A stretch of 64,000 bases of DNA from Ignavibacterium sp. (GTDB lineage Bacteria > Zixibacteria > MSB-5A5 > GN15 > PGXB01): NCBI GenBank assembly GCA_020724775.1, contig DYGG01000003.1, forward strand, positions 1-64,000. Reading direction: 5' to 3'. The notes beneath the pieces were generated by a model. The model searched no databases. It had not been told where the DNA came from and saw only the letters and a list, made by a program, of their open reading frames with translations. The stretch's first letter is position 1. Each line of letters starts with the position of its first letter. The translations under genes and the position numbers were made by a program. Shown in pieces: positions 42,050 to 50,459 of this stretch.

Positions 42050-44199
42050 TCTATTTCTCCTGTAGATTTGCCGGCAAGCAAATCATCTACATTATTCCAC
42101 ACTTGCTTTGAAATTGGATTGTATTTTTTGACCAACTCCAATTCTCTCCTGCCTTTTTCATAAAACTCGGGACGTCCACTCTCGCGATTCATGGCAATAT
42201 AGAATTCTCCCAATCGATAACGCAAGTGGAAATCGGTAGGAGAAAAAGCGACAGCCTCCTTGAAGAACATCTCCGCCTCGTCATAAAACTTGAACTCATG
42301 CGCCAGCAGGGCCGAGGCGTAGTTAGCAGACATGTTCCGGGGAAACTGTGTCTGATGCCGTCTCATGTGAAGATGACCGGTTTCGTACTGGTTCCGAAAG
42401 TAGTTATCGATAGCGATTTCGTAATTGGAAAGTTGATACTGGTCAGCCATCAGATTGCCGGTGCTGCCGGCTACTCGATAAAGCGTGACCCGAAAAGTCC
42501 CAATATAATAGAAGGAAACCTGCTTTGCCTGACGCATAATCTCCGGATAGTTGTTCTTCGCCTGTTCTTCATTGGACTTGTCCAGGAGCAGATGAGTAAT
42601 GGGATATCTTTTGAAAAACGCCGTATCGACATTGGCGACGCCAAACATATGAATCAGATTGGAATTGATATTTCCCAGCGTGAGGGTGGCGGCGTACGGT
42701 CCCGAGATGACCGCCTCGGGAGACAAGACCGTATTGATGTCACGAGAATTGGATTCAATGCAGTAGGTGGCGCGGCCGGACCAATCCAGATATTTGATAA
42801 TACCCGGAAGTATTGCTCCCGTTATCAGTACAGTCAATAGTATGTACCGTGCCACTCGGGTCGAGAACGAGCGGGAAATGCCGGAAAAATTGGTAATGAA
42901 ATAAGCCAAAAGAGTTAGCCCGACACCAATAGCAAGGAAAAGAAAAGGCACGGTGGTCAGATCAAAGGAACCTTTCTCATAACCTATACCCTGTTGAAGC
43001 AACTGATAAAGAGGCACCAGCAAAAGGACGAAAAAGATCGCCCAGAAGAGAAGAGTTCGATTTGGTTTAGACGTTGATTTCAAATTCTTTCTTACGAGGT
43101 TTGAGACCATAATAGCGGCAAGAGCGTAGAGAGAATAGATGAGCATTGTCTGGTAGCGCAAGGGGCGATAATTCCAGATCATCAGCGCGCAGTAACATCC
43201 CAGGGCGGCGGCAACGAAGAATATCAGACCGGGCGGCAAATCGACCAGTCTTTTGCGGAGGTCAGAGAAGGAGGTCAATCTATATATGGTAAATACTATC
43301 ATCCCCCAGCCGAGCAATGCCGGCACCGGCATTCGCTCAAAGAGACGGCTTTTCATCCCCAGCGAGACATATTTGTAAAGGAAATCACCGAACGATTTCA
43401 AGGCGGTCGGCGCGCCATACAAATCAAACGCCTGTTCCTCGACATATCCGGTAACCGAAGTCGCCATCGGTCGGTAACTGAAGAAATACCAGAACACCGC
43501 GATGCCCGCAAAACCTCCGGCAAACAGTATGTATTTCCTTATAATTTTCTTGGCTTCCGACGGAAATCCCAGATAGAACTCATACAGGGCATAACAGAAA
43601 AGAGGAAAGAAATAGGTCATACCGATAAGTTTGCCGAAGAAGATCCCGGCGCCGAGCAGAAGCCCCGCCAATGGCATTAGAGCGGCCTTTCGGGACAGGT
43701 ATAGAACGGCAAAGGATGCCACCGCAAAGAAGTTCATGCTGTTTTCAAGGAACGAGAGTCGGCCGTAGAAGATCTGATTAAAGTCAAAGGTAATGAATAG
43801 CAGGAATAGCAGCGCCGCCAGAACTCCGGCCGCTTTTCGGATAATAAAATATAGGAGAATTAGAGTCGAGAAGGAGAAGACCAGTCCGACGGCATTGGCC
43901 GATGAATAACTGACTCCGAAAAGTTTGAAGACCGTCACCGCCAGAAGTGTGGTGGCTGATTTGAGGAAGAATACCAGACGAAAATCATGGAGAGGATTGA
44001 AACTCCCGAATAGTACATAATTCCGGGCAAAGGAAGTGTATTGTGCCGGGTCGGTATAGACATCCTGACTGGTCGTCAGTTCAATTGGCGGATCGGCGGA
44101 AAGATGATTTATCCTGACAAGAAGCGCCAGGAGGGTGACCACCAGAAACAGAGTCAGTTCCCAGCGAGGCGAAATCTCCAGAGTCCTCTTATTGCCCAA
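42046..44199 (-). CDS. GT39/ArnT-like membrane glycosyltransferase with TPR-like tail
   Basis: 717 aa. About eleven membrane segments span residues 12-480. The first loop holds SADPPIELTTSQDVYTDPAQYTSF (in part), with the acidic residues expected for a GT-C fold near DPAQY. After the last helix a water-soluble region (about 500-717) ends with two TPR-like units (FKFYDEAEMFFKEAVAFSP, GEFYIAMNRES). It probably moves a sugar from a polyprenyl carrier to an acceptor outside the membrane. The start is TTG with GGGAG 4-5 bases upstream. Its N terminus overlaps the end of the DegT gene by 11 bases. Confidence 0.8.
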   Translation of the reverse strand: MGNKRTLEISPRWELTLFLVVTLLALLVRINHLSADPPIELTTSQDVYTDPAQYTSFARNYVLFGSFNPLHDFRLVFFLKSATTLLAVTVFKLFGVSYSSANAVGLVFSFSTLILLYFIIRKAAGVLAALLFLLFITFDFNQIFYGRLSFLENSMNFFAVASFAVLYLSRKAALMPLAGLLLGAGIFFGKLIGMTYFFPLFCYALYEFYLGFPSEAKKIIRKYILFAGGFAGIAVFWYFFSYRPMATSVTGYVEEQAFDLYGAPTALKSFGDFLYKYVSLGMKSRLFERMPVPALLGWGMIVFTIYRLTSFSDLRKRLVDLPPGLIFFVAAALGCYCALMIWNYRPLRYQTMLIYSLYALAAIMVSNLVRKNLKSTSKPNRTLLFWAIFFVLLLVPLYQLLQQGIGYEKGSFDLTTVPFLFLAIGVGLTLLAYFITNFSGISRSFSTRVARYILLTVLITGAILPGIIKYLDWSGRATYCIESNSRDINTVLSPEAVISGPYAATLTLGNINSNLIHMFGVANVDTAFFKRYPITHLLLDKSNEEQAKNNYPEIMRQAKQVSFYYIGTFRVTLYRVAGSTGNLMADQYQLSNYEIAIDNYFRNQYETGHLHMRRHQTQFPRNMSANYASALLAHEFKFYDEAEMFFKEAVAFSPTDFHLRYRLGEFYIAMNRESGRPEFYEKGRRELELVKKYNPISKQVWNNVDDLLAGKSTGEIE

Positions 44200-45292
44200 A
44201 GAACTCCCTTATCCTGCTTGATATATAATCAACCTGCTGGTCGGTCAGTTCCGGGTATATTGGAAGGGAGAGAATTCTATTCGCTAAATACTCTGTTACA
44301 GGAAGCGCCCCGGTCTTAATGCCGGTTTCGATGAATGCCCGCTGCTTGTGTACCGGCACCGGGTAGTGAATCATGGTAGGAATGTCGGCCTCAGCCAGAT
44401 ACTTCTGAAGTTCATCACGTCTGTCGGTCTCTATGACAAATTGGTGGTAAACCTGGTAATATTCGGATGATTCCAACGGCAGCCCCAGAGGCAGGCTGGA
44501 AAGATTCACTCGATATCGTGATGCCACCCGGTTTCTTTCCTGATTCCATTTGTCAAGATGCCGAAGTTTTACATCCAGAATCGCCCCCTGTAACCCTTCC
44601 ATCCGCGCATTGTAACCAATCATATCATGATAATATTTTTTTTCACTCCCATGGTCGCGAAGAATTCTGATTCTGCGCGCCAGTTCTTTATCGGATGTCG
44701 TAACCGCTCCCCCTTCCCCGTAAGCGCCGAGATTTTTGCCGGGATAGAAGGAAAAAGCGGCGGCGATTCCGAATGAGCCGACCGGTTTTCCCCGAAACTT
44801 TGCCCCGTGTGCCTGACAGGCATCTTCCACCACCCAAAGAGAATGTTTAATCGCGAGGCTTATCAGCCGTTCCATATCGACCATTCGACCATAAAGATGA
44901 ACCGGCATGATGACTTTAGTATGCGGGCTAATCGCCGCGCTTAGTTTGTCCAGGTCGATATTTCTTGTGTGTGGGTCAATATCGACCAGTACCGGTCTGG
45001 CTCCGGTATAGACAATTGACGCCACCGTGGCGATAAAAGTATTGGCGGCGGTGATTACCTCATCCCCCTGCCCTACGCCCAGGGCTCTGAGAATCAGATG
45101 CAGCGCAGATGTGCCGGAATTAAGGGCCACCGCTTCGGCAGAATCGCAGTAGGCGGCAAAATTCTTCTCAAAGGATAATACCCGGGGACCGAGTATGAAC
45201 GAAGAGGATGCGATTGTCTCGGCAATAGCCGCATCGATTTCACTCCGGATACTGTCGTACTGCGCTTTAAGGTCGAGAAATTTTATTTGCAT
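44189..45292 (-). CDS. DegT/DnrJ/EryC1/StrS aminotransferase
   Basis: 367 aa. Family features: MQIKFLDLKAQYDSI at the start, LNSGTSALHLILRALGVG, VVEDACQAHGAKFRG and the PLP lysine in FSFYPGKNLGAYGEGGAV. It makes an amino sugar by transamination of a nucleotide-linked keto sugar, or acts as a related dehydratase-type enzyme; the first is more likely here. The longer frame to 45394 lacks family similarity at its front, so the ATG at 45292 is used. It is the first gene of the envelope superoperon and lies about 20 bases after a promoter. Confidence 0.92.
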   Translation of the reverse strand: MQIKFLDLKAQYDSIRSEIDAAIAETIASSSFILGPRVLSFEKNFAAYCDSAEAVALNSGTSALHLILRALGVGQGDEVITAANTFIATVASIVYTGARPVLVDIDPHTRNIDLDKLSAAISPHTKVIMPVHLYGRMVDMERLISLAIKHSLWVVEDACQAHGAKFRGKPVGSFGIAAAFSFYPGKNLGAYGEGGAVTTSDKELARRIRILRDHGSEKKYYHDMIGYNARMEGLQGAILDVKLRHLDKWNQERNRVASRYRVNLSSLPLGLPLESSEYYQVYHQFVIETDRRDELQKYLAEADIPTMIHYPVPVHKQRAFIETGIKTGALPVTEYLANRILSLPIYPELTDQQVDYISSRIREFFGQ

Positions 45293-45311
45293 AAATTTGA
45301 ACTTGGGGTGG

Positions 45312-45340
45312 AAAATAACACGGGAACGGGATGACGTCAA
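45312..45340 (-). promoter_or_regulatory. Promoter of the envelope superoperon
   Basis: TTGACG (45335-45340, 5 of 6) and TATTTT (45312-45317, 4 of 6) with a 17-base spacer on the minus strand, 19 bases before the DegT ATG. It implies a very short leader. Confidence 0.55.
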
Positions 45341-45360
45341 GCGATTCGAGGGCAAACATA

Positions 45361-45386
45361 AAAGAGGTGGCTCGGGACAAGCCGCC
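45361..45386 (-). terminator. Candidate terminator of the cohesin-like/dockerin gene
   Basis: GGTGGCT (45366-45372) pairs with AGCCGCC (45380-45386), seven pairs including one G-T, followed on the minus strand by TCTTTTA. It lies about 38 bases past the stop codon and just before the superoperon promoter. Confidence 0.5.
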
Positions 45387-45423
45387 ACTTTCAAGATTCC
45401 TGCGGGGCAGTTTTGCAGCGGGC

Positions 45424-46347
45424 TTAACGGTAATAGAGCGGTACCGAGCCTCCCTTGAACAGGTAGTTAATAAGATAAGTGACGTCAAGGATATTTATAC
45501 TACCGTTGCCGTCAGCATCGCCCGCAAGGAGAGCGGGCGGCGGCGGTCCCTGCTGATAGAGGTAACTCAGAACATAGGTGCCATCAAGAATATTTATGGT
45601 GCCGTTACCGTTGGCGTCGCCACATTGATGAATGACGAATAGCCCGTCAATGATATCCACCATATTAGTGTCCAGCACCGGCACTACTGAAGTATCCACC
45701 GAGATTGAATCGGCGGGAGGACCGGCCACCTGTATCCAGTTCAAACAAGTAGTACCTTGCCAGGTATTACAGCGATACCAACTGGTGTCGTAAATAGTAT
45801 CGTAGGTCAATCCAATCATCTGGCCATACTGGTCGGAAAACTGAAAGGCATCCAGGTTATTAACGATATGGAGAAAGGCAAATCTGTCGGAGGTGGTATC
45901 GGGCACATTGAGGACATCGGCTTTAATCTTAATCAGCGGTACATTACCGCTCTGCGGCACAATAGGGGGAACAATGGGCCCCGGAAACGTGGATGCCAGA
46001 GCCACAATCCTGATATCATGCCCGGTCCCGCCCAGCGATTTGGCATTTATATAACTCCATCCGGACACGAGTGTCCCGGTGGTATCAATCAGGTCTGCCG
46101 TTGTTCCCTGAAAGACAATCATATCGGGACGATTCAGGATGATTTGAATGAGGAATCCAGCGATTGAATCGGAAGGGTTCTGTAGGAATAGCGGTATAGT
46201 GACATCCTGCTGATTGGGATAGCCGCTGGTGGTCCCAATCCAGAAACTCAGGGTCAATGAATCCTGGCCGCTAACGGAACTTGCAAGGCTGAGAATCAGG
46301 AAGAAAATAAATGCCATGAAAATCCTGATTTTCCTCGGATTAAACAT
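45424..46347 (-). CDS. Secreted protein with cohesin-like domain and C-terminal dockerin
   Basis: 307 aa. Signal peptide about 1-27 (ending in SVSG), then a beta-rich domain of about 140 residues with the cohesin-like pattern (DVTIPLFLQNPSDSIAGFLIQI, partial), and at about 240-305 a type I dockerin: CGDANGNGTINILDGTYVLSYL and GDADGNGSINILDVTYLINYLF (quoted in part). Both calcium loops are intact. Carrying a cohesin-like and a dockerin module in the same chain suggests that it could bridge or self-associate. GGAGGAAGAG before the ATG is a strong ribosome site. It is a single-gene unit with its own promoter. Confidence 0.82.
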   Translation of the reverse strand: MFNPRKIRIFMAFIFFLILSLASSVSGQDSLTLSFWIGTTSGYPNQQDVTIPLFLQNPSDSIAGFLIQIILNRPDMIVFQGTTADLIDTTGTLVSGWSYINAKSLGGTGHDIRIVALASTFPGPIVPPIVPQSGNVPLIKIKADVLNVPDTTSDRFAFLHIVNNLDAFQFSDQYGQMIGLTYDTIYDTSWYRCNTWQGTTCLNWIQVAGPPADSISVDTSVVPVLDTNMVDIIDGLFVIHQCGDANGNGTINILDGTYVLSYLYQQGPPPPALLAGDADGNGSINILDVTYLINYLFKGGSVPLYYR

Positions 46348-46802
46348 CTCTTCCTCCAGTTTATGAGGGTTTGGGGCTGTAAGAATCCGTTAGCAGTAGT
46401 TCTGTAGAGTTCTTCTGAATCTAATTGTGAGCACTTGTAACAAGATTAATATATACTCTCGATAAGGATTGTCAACCCTTTTTCTTCCGGCAACTTGAAT
46501 CATCAGCAAGCATTTTGTGCAAAGGTCTGCATAAATTGGTTTTTTCCGGTTCTTTTTTGGCATTTCACTATGATGGAAAGTACATTCAATAAAGTACTGT
46601 AACCTGTTGCAGTTAAAATATATAAGTCAATATTGCGCATTTGGAACGACAGTTGCTATTATCTTTATGTCTATCGCAACAGCATACAATTCTGGATTGA
46701 GAAGACTGAACTGCTATGATTGACGAGTGGCTGAGAGTTCTAACATATATCACGAAAATAATAACCAATTCATCTATTTAACCATTCTTGGAGGAATGAT
46801 TC
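46348..46802. other. 455-base divergent regulatory region
   Basis: AT-rich gap between two divergent secreted-protein genes with no supported ORF. It holds the minus-strand promoter at 46448-46475 and, on the plus strand, a weaker pair TTGCGC (46633-46638) and TATTAT (46657-46662) with 18 bases between, about 140 bases before the ATG at 46803. I see no long inverted repeat in it. Confidence 0.45.
46448..46475 (-). promoter_or_regulatory. Promoter of the cohesin-like/dockerin gene
   Basis: Consensus TTGACA (46470-46475) and TATATT (46448-46453, 5 of 6) are 16 bases apart on the minus strand, giving a leader of roughly 95 bases before the ATG at 46347. Confidence 0.65.
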
Positions 46803-48224
46803 ATGAAAAAGACCGTCTATCTGACACTTCTTATTGCGGTGCTTGGACTTGCCATAATGGGCTGTCAGAACGAACCAAACCCGGTTGTTTCTCGTCATAT
46901 AACCGGCTCGATGCCGACTAATCTGCTATCGAAAGTTAGCATCCCGGAAAATGCCGTGCTGGATTCCGCCATCTTATATCTCTATGTAACGCAAGCCAAT
47001 AATCAGACCATCAGGATTCACCGTGTGACCTCCGATTGGGATGAATATACCGTTACCTGGAGCAATTTCGGAACCTATGACCCGACCGAGGTCTCTAATT
47101 TTGTGGCTGATGGTTTAGGGTGGCGTTTTGCCAACATTACCGCTCTGGTCGCCGGTTGGCTTGATGGTGATTACAGCAATTTTGGACTTTTGATCCGGCA
47201 GGATGAACTAACCTATCCCCGCGCCCGTTTTAACAGCCGTGAAGCGGCATCCAATCATCCTTATATCAAGGTCTGCTACACCGTCGACGACACTCCGACC
47301 TGCGTGACAGATGAGACTATTGCCGATGTTTATATTTCCGAGTTGAGTCCTAATTACAATTTCGGAGATTGGGATATTCTGCACACCGGCTGGGCTAATC
47401 CGACCGCTCTGGAGAAGCAGAGCCTTCTTCGCTTTGACTTTGAAGAGACTCCCTGCCTGAACTGCATTGGCAACTTTGTCTGGCATGATATCAACCGCAA
47501 CGGTATCCAGGATGAGGGTGAACTCGGTATCGGCGGCGTGGCTGTCCATCTGTTTGACTGCACCGGCGCCCCGATTGCTTCGACCGTCACCAATGCTGAA
47601 GGTTACTATCAGTTCTGCGAACTTCCTTCGGGCGATTATTATCTGCAGTTTGTTGCCCCGATGGGATATGTTTTCACCATGCAGGACCAGGGGATGAATG
47701 ACGCCCTTGATAGCGATGCCAACCCCACGACCGGCATGACCGCCTGCACCAATCTCAGTTGCGAAGATGATATGACCTGGGATGCCGGGCTGTACATTCC
47801 GGAGGAACTGGGCTGCTCCTTTACCATTGGATACTGGAAGACCCATGCCGGTCTAAAGAGACAGCCGGATATGGTAACGGCGCTTCTTCCTCTCTGGCTT
47901 GGCAATGCCGGCGGGGCTAAGAGTTACCAGGTTACGACGGCTCTGATGGCGGTTAATTTCCTGAGCCAGAATGTTTACGGAACCGCGGATAACGGCATTA
48001 CCAAACTGTACGCTCAACTTCTGGGCGCGAAATTGAATATTGAAAACGGCGCTTCGGATATGACCATCAGCGCTGTAATCACTGCCGCTGACAACTTCCT
48101 TGCTACGCACAACTATCTGGATTGGAGCGGTCTGAGCGAATCTGACCGTCAGATGGTTCTCGGCTGGCATGCTATGCTCGATGATTACAACAACGGACTT
48201 CTCGGTCCGATGCACTGCGAATAA
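46803..48224 (+). CDS. Lipoprotein with DNRLRE-like, SdrD B-like and novel C-terminal domains
   Basis: 473 aa. The signal sequence ends in a lipobox-like AIMGC (Cys about 21). Residues about 45-225 look like a DNRLRE-type beta domain (AILYLYVTQANNQTIRIHRV, then SDWDEYTVTWSNF). Residues about 220-330 are an SdrD B-like repeat (IGNFVWHDINRNGIQDEGE, with GIGGVAVHLFD and NAEGYYQFCELPSGDYYLQF in part). The last 140 residues begin with CSFTIGYWKTHAGL and are alpha-helical and unlike the rest. GYWK(N/T)H segments occur at this place in other secreted proteins, but I know no function. GGAGG lies 8 bases before the ATG. It is probably a surface lipoprotein, transcribed alone. Confidence 0.78.
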   Translation: MKKTVYLTLLIAVLGLAIMGCQNEPNPVVSRHITGSMPTNLLSKVSIPENAVLDSAILYLYVTQANNQTIRIHRVTSDWDEYTVTWSNFGTYDPTEVSNFVADGLGWRFANITALVAGWLDGDYSNFGLLIRQDELTYPRARFNSREAASNHPYIKVCYTVDDTPTCVTDETIADVYISELSPNYNFGDWDILHTGWANPTALEKQSLLRFDFEETPCLNCIGNFVWHDINRNGIQDEGELGIGGVAVHLFDCTGAPIASTVTNAEGYYQFCELPSGDYYLQFVAPMGYVFTMQDQGMNDALDSDANPTTGMTACTNLSCEDDMTWDAGLYIPEELGCSFTIGYWKTHAGLKRQPDMVTALLPLWLGNAGGAKSYQVTTALMAVNFLSQNVYGTADNGITKLYAQLLGAKLNIENGASDMTISAVITAADNFLATHNYLDWSGLSESDRQMVLGWHAMLDDYNNGLLGPMHCE

Positions 48225-48249
48225 GCAGATATTTCTCGATTGATTAAAG

Positions 48250-48285
48250 CCCGTGGGCGCCGGCATGGCGCCTGCGGGTTTTTTT
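48250..48285 (+). terminator. Terminator of the SdrD B-like lipoprotein gene
   Basis: A 12-bp stem with two G-T pairs (48250-48261 with 48267-48278), 5-base loop and T7 right behind it (48279-48285). It is 25 bases after the stop codon. Confidence 0.85.
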
Positions 48286-48297
48286 GGCATTAAAAAA

Positions 48298-48390
48298 CGG
48301 AAGGGGTAGGAATCGAACCTACCAGAGGCGGCGTAACCGCCTCCCCACGGTTTTGAAGACCGCAAGGGCCACCAGACCCTATCCGCTTCC
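48298..48390 (-). tRNA. selC: tRNA-Sec (anticodon TCA)
   Basis: 93 nt. The anticodon arm is GCGGT-CTTCAAA-ACCGT with anticodon TCA. The D arm is the long selenocysteine type (AGGGTC-TGGT-GGCCCT, six pairs and a four-base loop). The variable arm is long (GAGGCGG/CCGCCTC), and the T arm is GTAGG-TTCGATT-CCTAC. The acceptor starts GGAAG as in most selC genes and the discriminator is G. One oddity: the 3' side reads CCCTTCC, leaving a C-C mismatch at position 6 and only seven bases instead of the usual eight. A consensus-like promoter directly precedes it. Confidence 0.9.
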
Positions 48391-48397
48391 GGTCGAA

Positions 48398-48426
48398 ATT
48401 ATAGCGAATAGGCTTAGTTCTGGCAA
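48398..48426 (-). promoter_or_regulatory. Promoter of tRNA-Sec
   Basis: TTGCCA (48421-48426) and perfect TATAAT (48398-48403) with 17 bases between on the minus strand. The -10 ends seven bases before the tRNA 5' end. Confidence 0.75.
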
Positions 48427-48476
48427 GAGTTGTTCTCTAACATTTAACTACACAATTGAAATCTAGCGGCATCAAT

Positions 48477-49628
48477 TCAATGCGGTGGAGCCCAAAAGAC
48501 TCTATTGTCATTGGTGTAATAATCAATGAATTTCACCGTTTCCTTATGCTCAGTCCAGGTTGTATCAGCCGTACCGGCCATATCATCTGCGTATCCAATT
48601 GGATTCAAATACACCCATTCTCGCAGCCCCAATTTAGATTCATAATTGAATTCGCTGCTTACCGGGCAAGAGAACCGAAACAAGTTCTTAGACATATATC
48701 TATAATATATCTGCTTATCGTGGGGCTGGCCATTATAGTCTATATCATCATTTACAAATAACTGATGTCCAGACGCCATTAATTGTCGGACGTCTTCAAT
48801 GCTCAGCAATTGACCGACAGAATCCATAAAGTACGCCTGAAAAGTGGGATCCATATAGAGCCATTTTTTCAGAGAATCGGAATAGACAATATTTATCACG
48901 TGGCAATCAGGGTCTTTTGGGTCTTTTGGCAGGCAGGTGATATGGCGTGAGCCAAAACCCATTGCAAGATAAACTTCATTCAAAAGTGTCGCAATCATAC
49001 GACAGTTTACGCCTCGGTTTGTAGCACGGCAGGAATCAAGTATGGTCAAAGCGTTTCTGTCTTTCAGATTCAGAGGATTGACCGACCCATCGTGTTTGAC
49101 TGAGCGATGAGCCCATTTCATAAGGCTAACGATTCTATCGACTTCACCCTTTTCTCTGCATACACTATCAAGCGCGTACAAGCTTCTTAATTTCATCAAA
49201 CCGGAATCGGTTGTGGGAGAATAAATGAAAGGTGGCATATTGGTCGGCACAGCATTGCCAAAAACCGAATACTCCCTCAGATTTCCCGTAATACTCAAAG
49301 GAAACTCAACATGCGCGATTCTATCATATTTTTCGTATTTCATTCTTACCACTGGGACAGCCAACTGCGGAATGATTATGAGAGTATCCTTTCCAGAGTA
49401 GAGCATTAAGGTATCGTTTTTGGGTAAGCGAAAGTGGCTGATGCTGTCGATCGCACTAAGAGTGAATGACCCGACTTCACCTTGAAAGTTGTACCAAACC
49501 GTATCATTCGATGATTCGAGAAGATATTTTGAATCCAACGCAGATGAATCATTGGCGTCGGTTATATGCTGAGCGGTCGCGCTCATACATAAGAAGGAGA
49601 AAGTGAGAGTATAGGTGAGCATTCTCAT
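48477..49628 (-). CDS. Secreted transglutaminase-like protein
   Basis: 383 aa. Signal peptide about 1-20 (ending in SATAQ), a beta-rich N-terminal half, and a transglutaminase-like core at about 185-290: RGVNCRMIATLLNEVYLAMG (Cys), DCHVINIVYSDSLKKWLYMDPT (His and Asp, in part). The Cys-His-Asp triad is complete, so a thiol peptidase, deamidase or cross-linking activity is possible; substrate unknown. GGAGGG lies 8 bases before the ATG at 49628; the longer frame has no such site. By eye the gene is more AT-rich than its neighbours and stands alone, which could mean recent acquisition. Confidence 0.72.
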   Translation of the reverse strand: MRMLTYTLTFSFLCMSATAQHITDANDSSALDSKYLLESSNDTVWYNFQGEVGSFTLSAIDSISHFRLPKNDTLMLYSGKDTLIIIPQLAVPVVRMKYEKYDRIAHVEFPLSITGNLREYSVFGNAVPTNMPPFIYSPTTDSGLMKLRSLYALDSVCREKGEVDRIVSLMKWAHRSVKHDGSVNPLNLKDRNALTILDSCRATNRGVNCRMIATLLNEVYLAMGFGSRHITCLPKDPKDPDCHVINIVYSDSLKKWLYMDPTFQAYFMDSVGQLLSIEDVRQLMASGHQLFVNDDIDYNGQPHDKQIYYRYMSKNLFRFSCPVSSEFNYESKLGLREWVYLNPIGYADDMAGTADTTWTEHKETVKFIDYYTNDNRVFWAPPH

Positions 49629-49739
49629 GACGAGTCCCTCCAAAATCAGGTTTCTTGACAATATTTCCGATATCCAAGATGGCAAAGAACTGCAATAGAT
49701 TTTTACGATCGGGGCGGAGAAAAGTTACGGAGGGATAAT

Positions 49740-50459
49740 CTATATCGACCGCACCGGCATCTCGGAAGGGTCGGCGATAAGAATGACTTCTTTGACGACA
49801 AAGGCTTCGGCGTACTTCACCCCCACTTTGTGCCCGTAATGCTGCGCCGTGACCGTCATATACTCAAAGATGTCAACGCCGGGCTTGTAGATTTCTTTCG
49901 CCGAAGGAGTGCCGTCGAATTGAGACTTATATGCGGCGACCGCCTTCAATTTCCGCTCCATCTGGTCGGTAATATCAACGAAGAATGAGTGCTGCCCCTC
50001 CCGAAAAGAGGAAGTGTAGATTATTTTGCGGGGACGGTGGGCCTCGCCGCGCAGATTCAATTTCTTCAAGCCGGCAAGAAAACCGGCATCATATCCCAGA
50101 AGCGAGGCGGCCAGATGGTCGGGGTGTCGCTGAACCCAGTACGGCAGGATGATCAGTTCCGGTTTGGTGTCCCGGATAACCTGGGCGATTTTCAGTTTGT
50201 TTTCCCGGGTCAACTCGATTCCGGCGTCAGGGAAGTTCAGATTCTGGCGGAAAACAACGCCCATTATTTTGGCCGCTTTTTCGGCTTCTGCTCCCCTTTC
50301 TTCGGCAGTTCCTTTGGTGCCCATCTCTCCAGCGGTAAGGTCGAGTATGCCAACTTTCTTTCCCCGGTCGGCAAGTTTAATAATTGTTCCGCCACAAGTG
50401 ATTTCCACGTCATCACGATGGGCTGCTATCGCCAGAACATCAAGTTTGATATTATCCAT
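49740..50459 (-). CDS. bshB1: Bacillithiol biosynthesis deacetylase BshB1
   Basis: 239 aa. LmbE/PIG-L zinc deacetylase motifs AAHRDDVEITCGGTI (the AHxDD zinc site) and QRHPDHLAASLLGYDA, followed by the BshB1-type end (YKSQFDGTPSAKEIY, KYAEAFVVKEV). It removes the acetyl group from GlcNAc-malate, giving GlcN-malate, the second step of bacillithiol synthesis. Its start overlaps the end of bshA by eight bases. Location beside bshA and bshC makes the assignment firm. Confidence 0.95.
   Translation of the reverse strand: MDNIKLDVLAIAAHRDDVEITCGGTIIKLADRGKKVGILDLTAGEMGTKGTAEERGAEAEKAAKIMGVVFRQNLNFPDAGIELTRENKLKIAQVIRDTKPELIILPYWVQRHPDHLAASLLGYDAGFLAGLKKLNLRGEAHRPRKIIYTSSFREGQHSFFVDITDQMERKLKAVAAYKSQFDGTPSAKEIYKPGVDIFEYMTVTAQHYGHKVGVKYAEAFVVKEVILIADPSEMPVRSI

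Noticed and set aside
46348-46802. Small plus-strand ORF starting at 46727
   Set aside because: It overlaps the start of the lipoprotein in another frame and has no ribosome site or recognisable product.
47208-47846. Minus-strand open frame of 212 codons
   Set aside because: It lies antisense within the SdrD B-like lipoprotein gene, whose plus-strand frame has a signal peptide, clear domains, strong ribosome site and terminator.
48298-49740. Integrated mobile element at the tRNA-Sec gene
   Set aside because: No integrase, direct repeat of the tRNA end or transposase could be found around the neighbouring transglutaminase-like gene.
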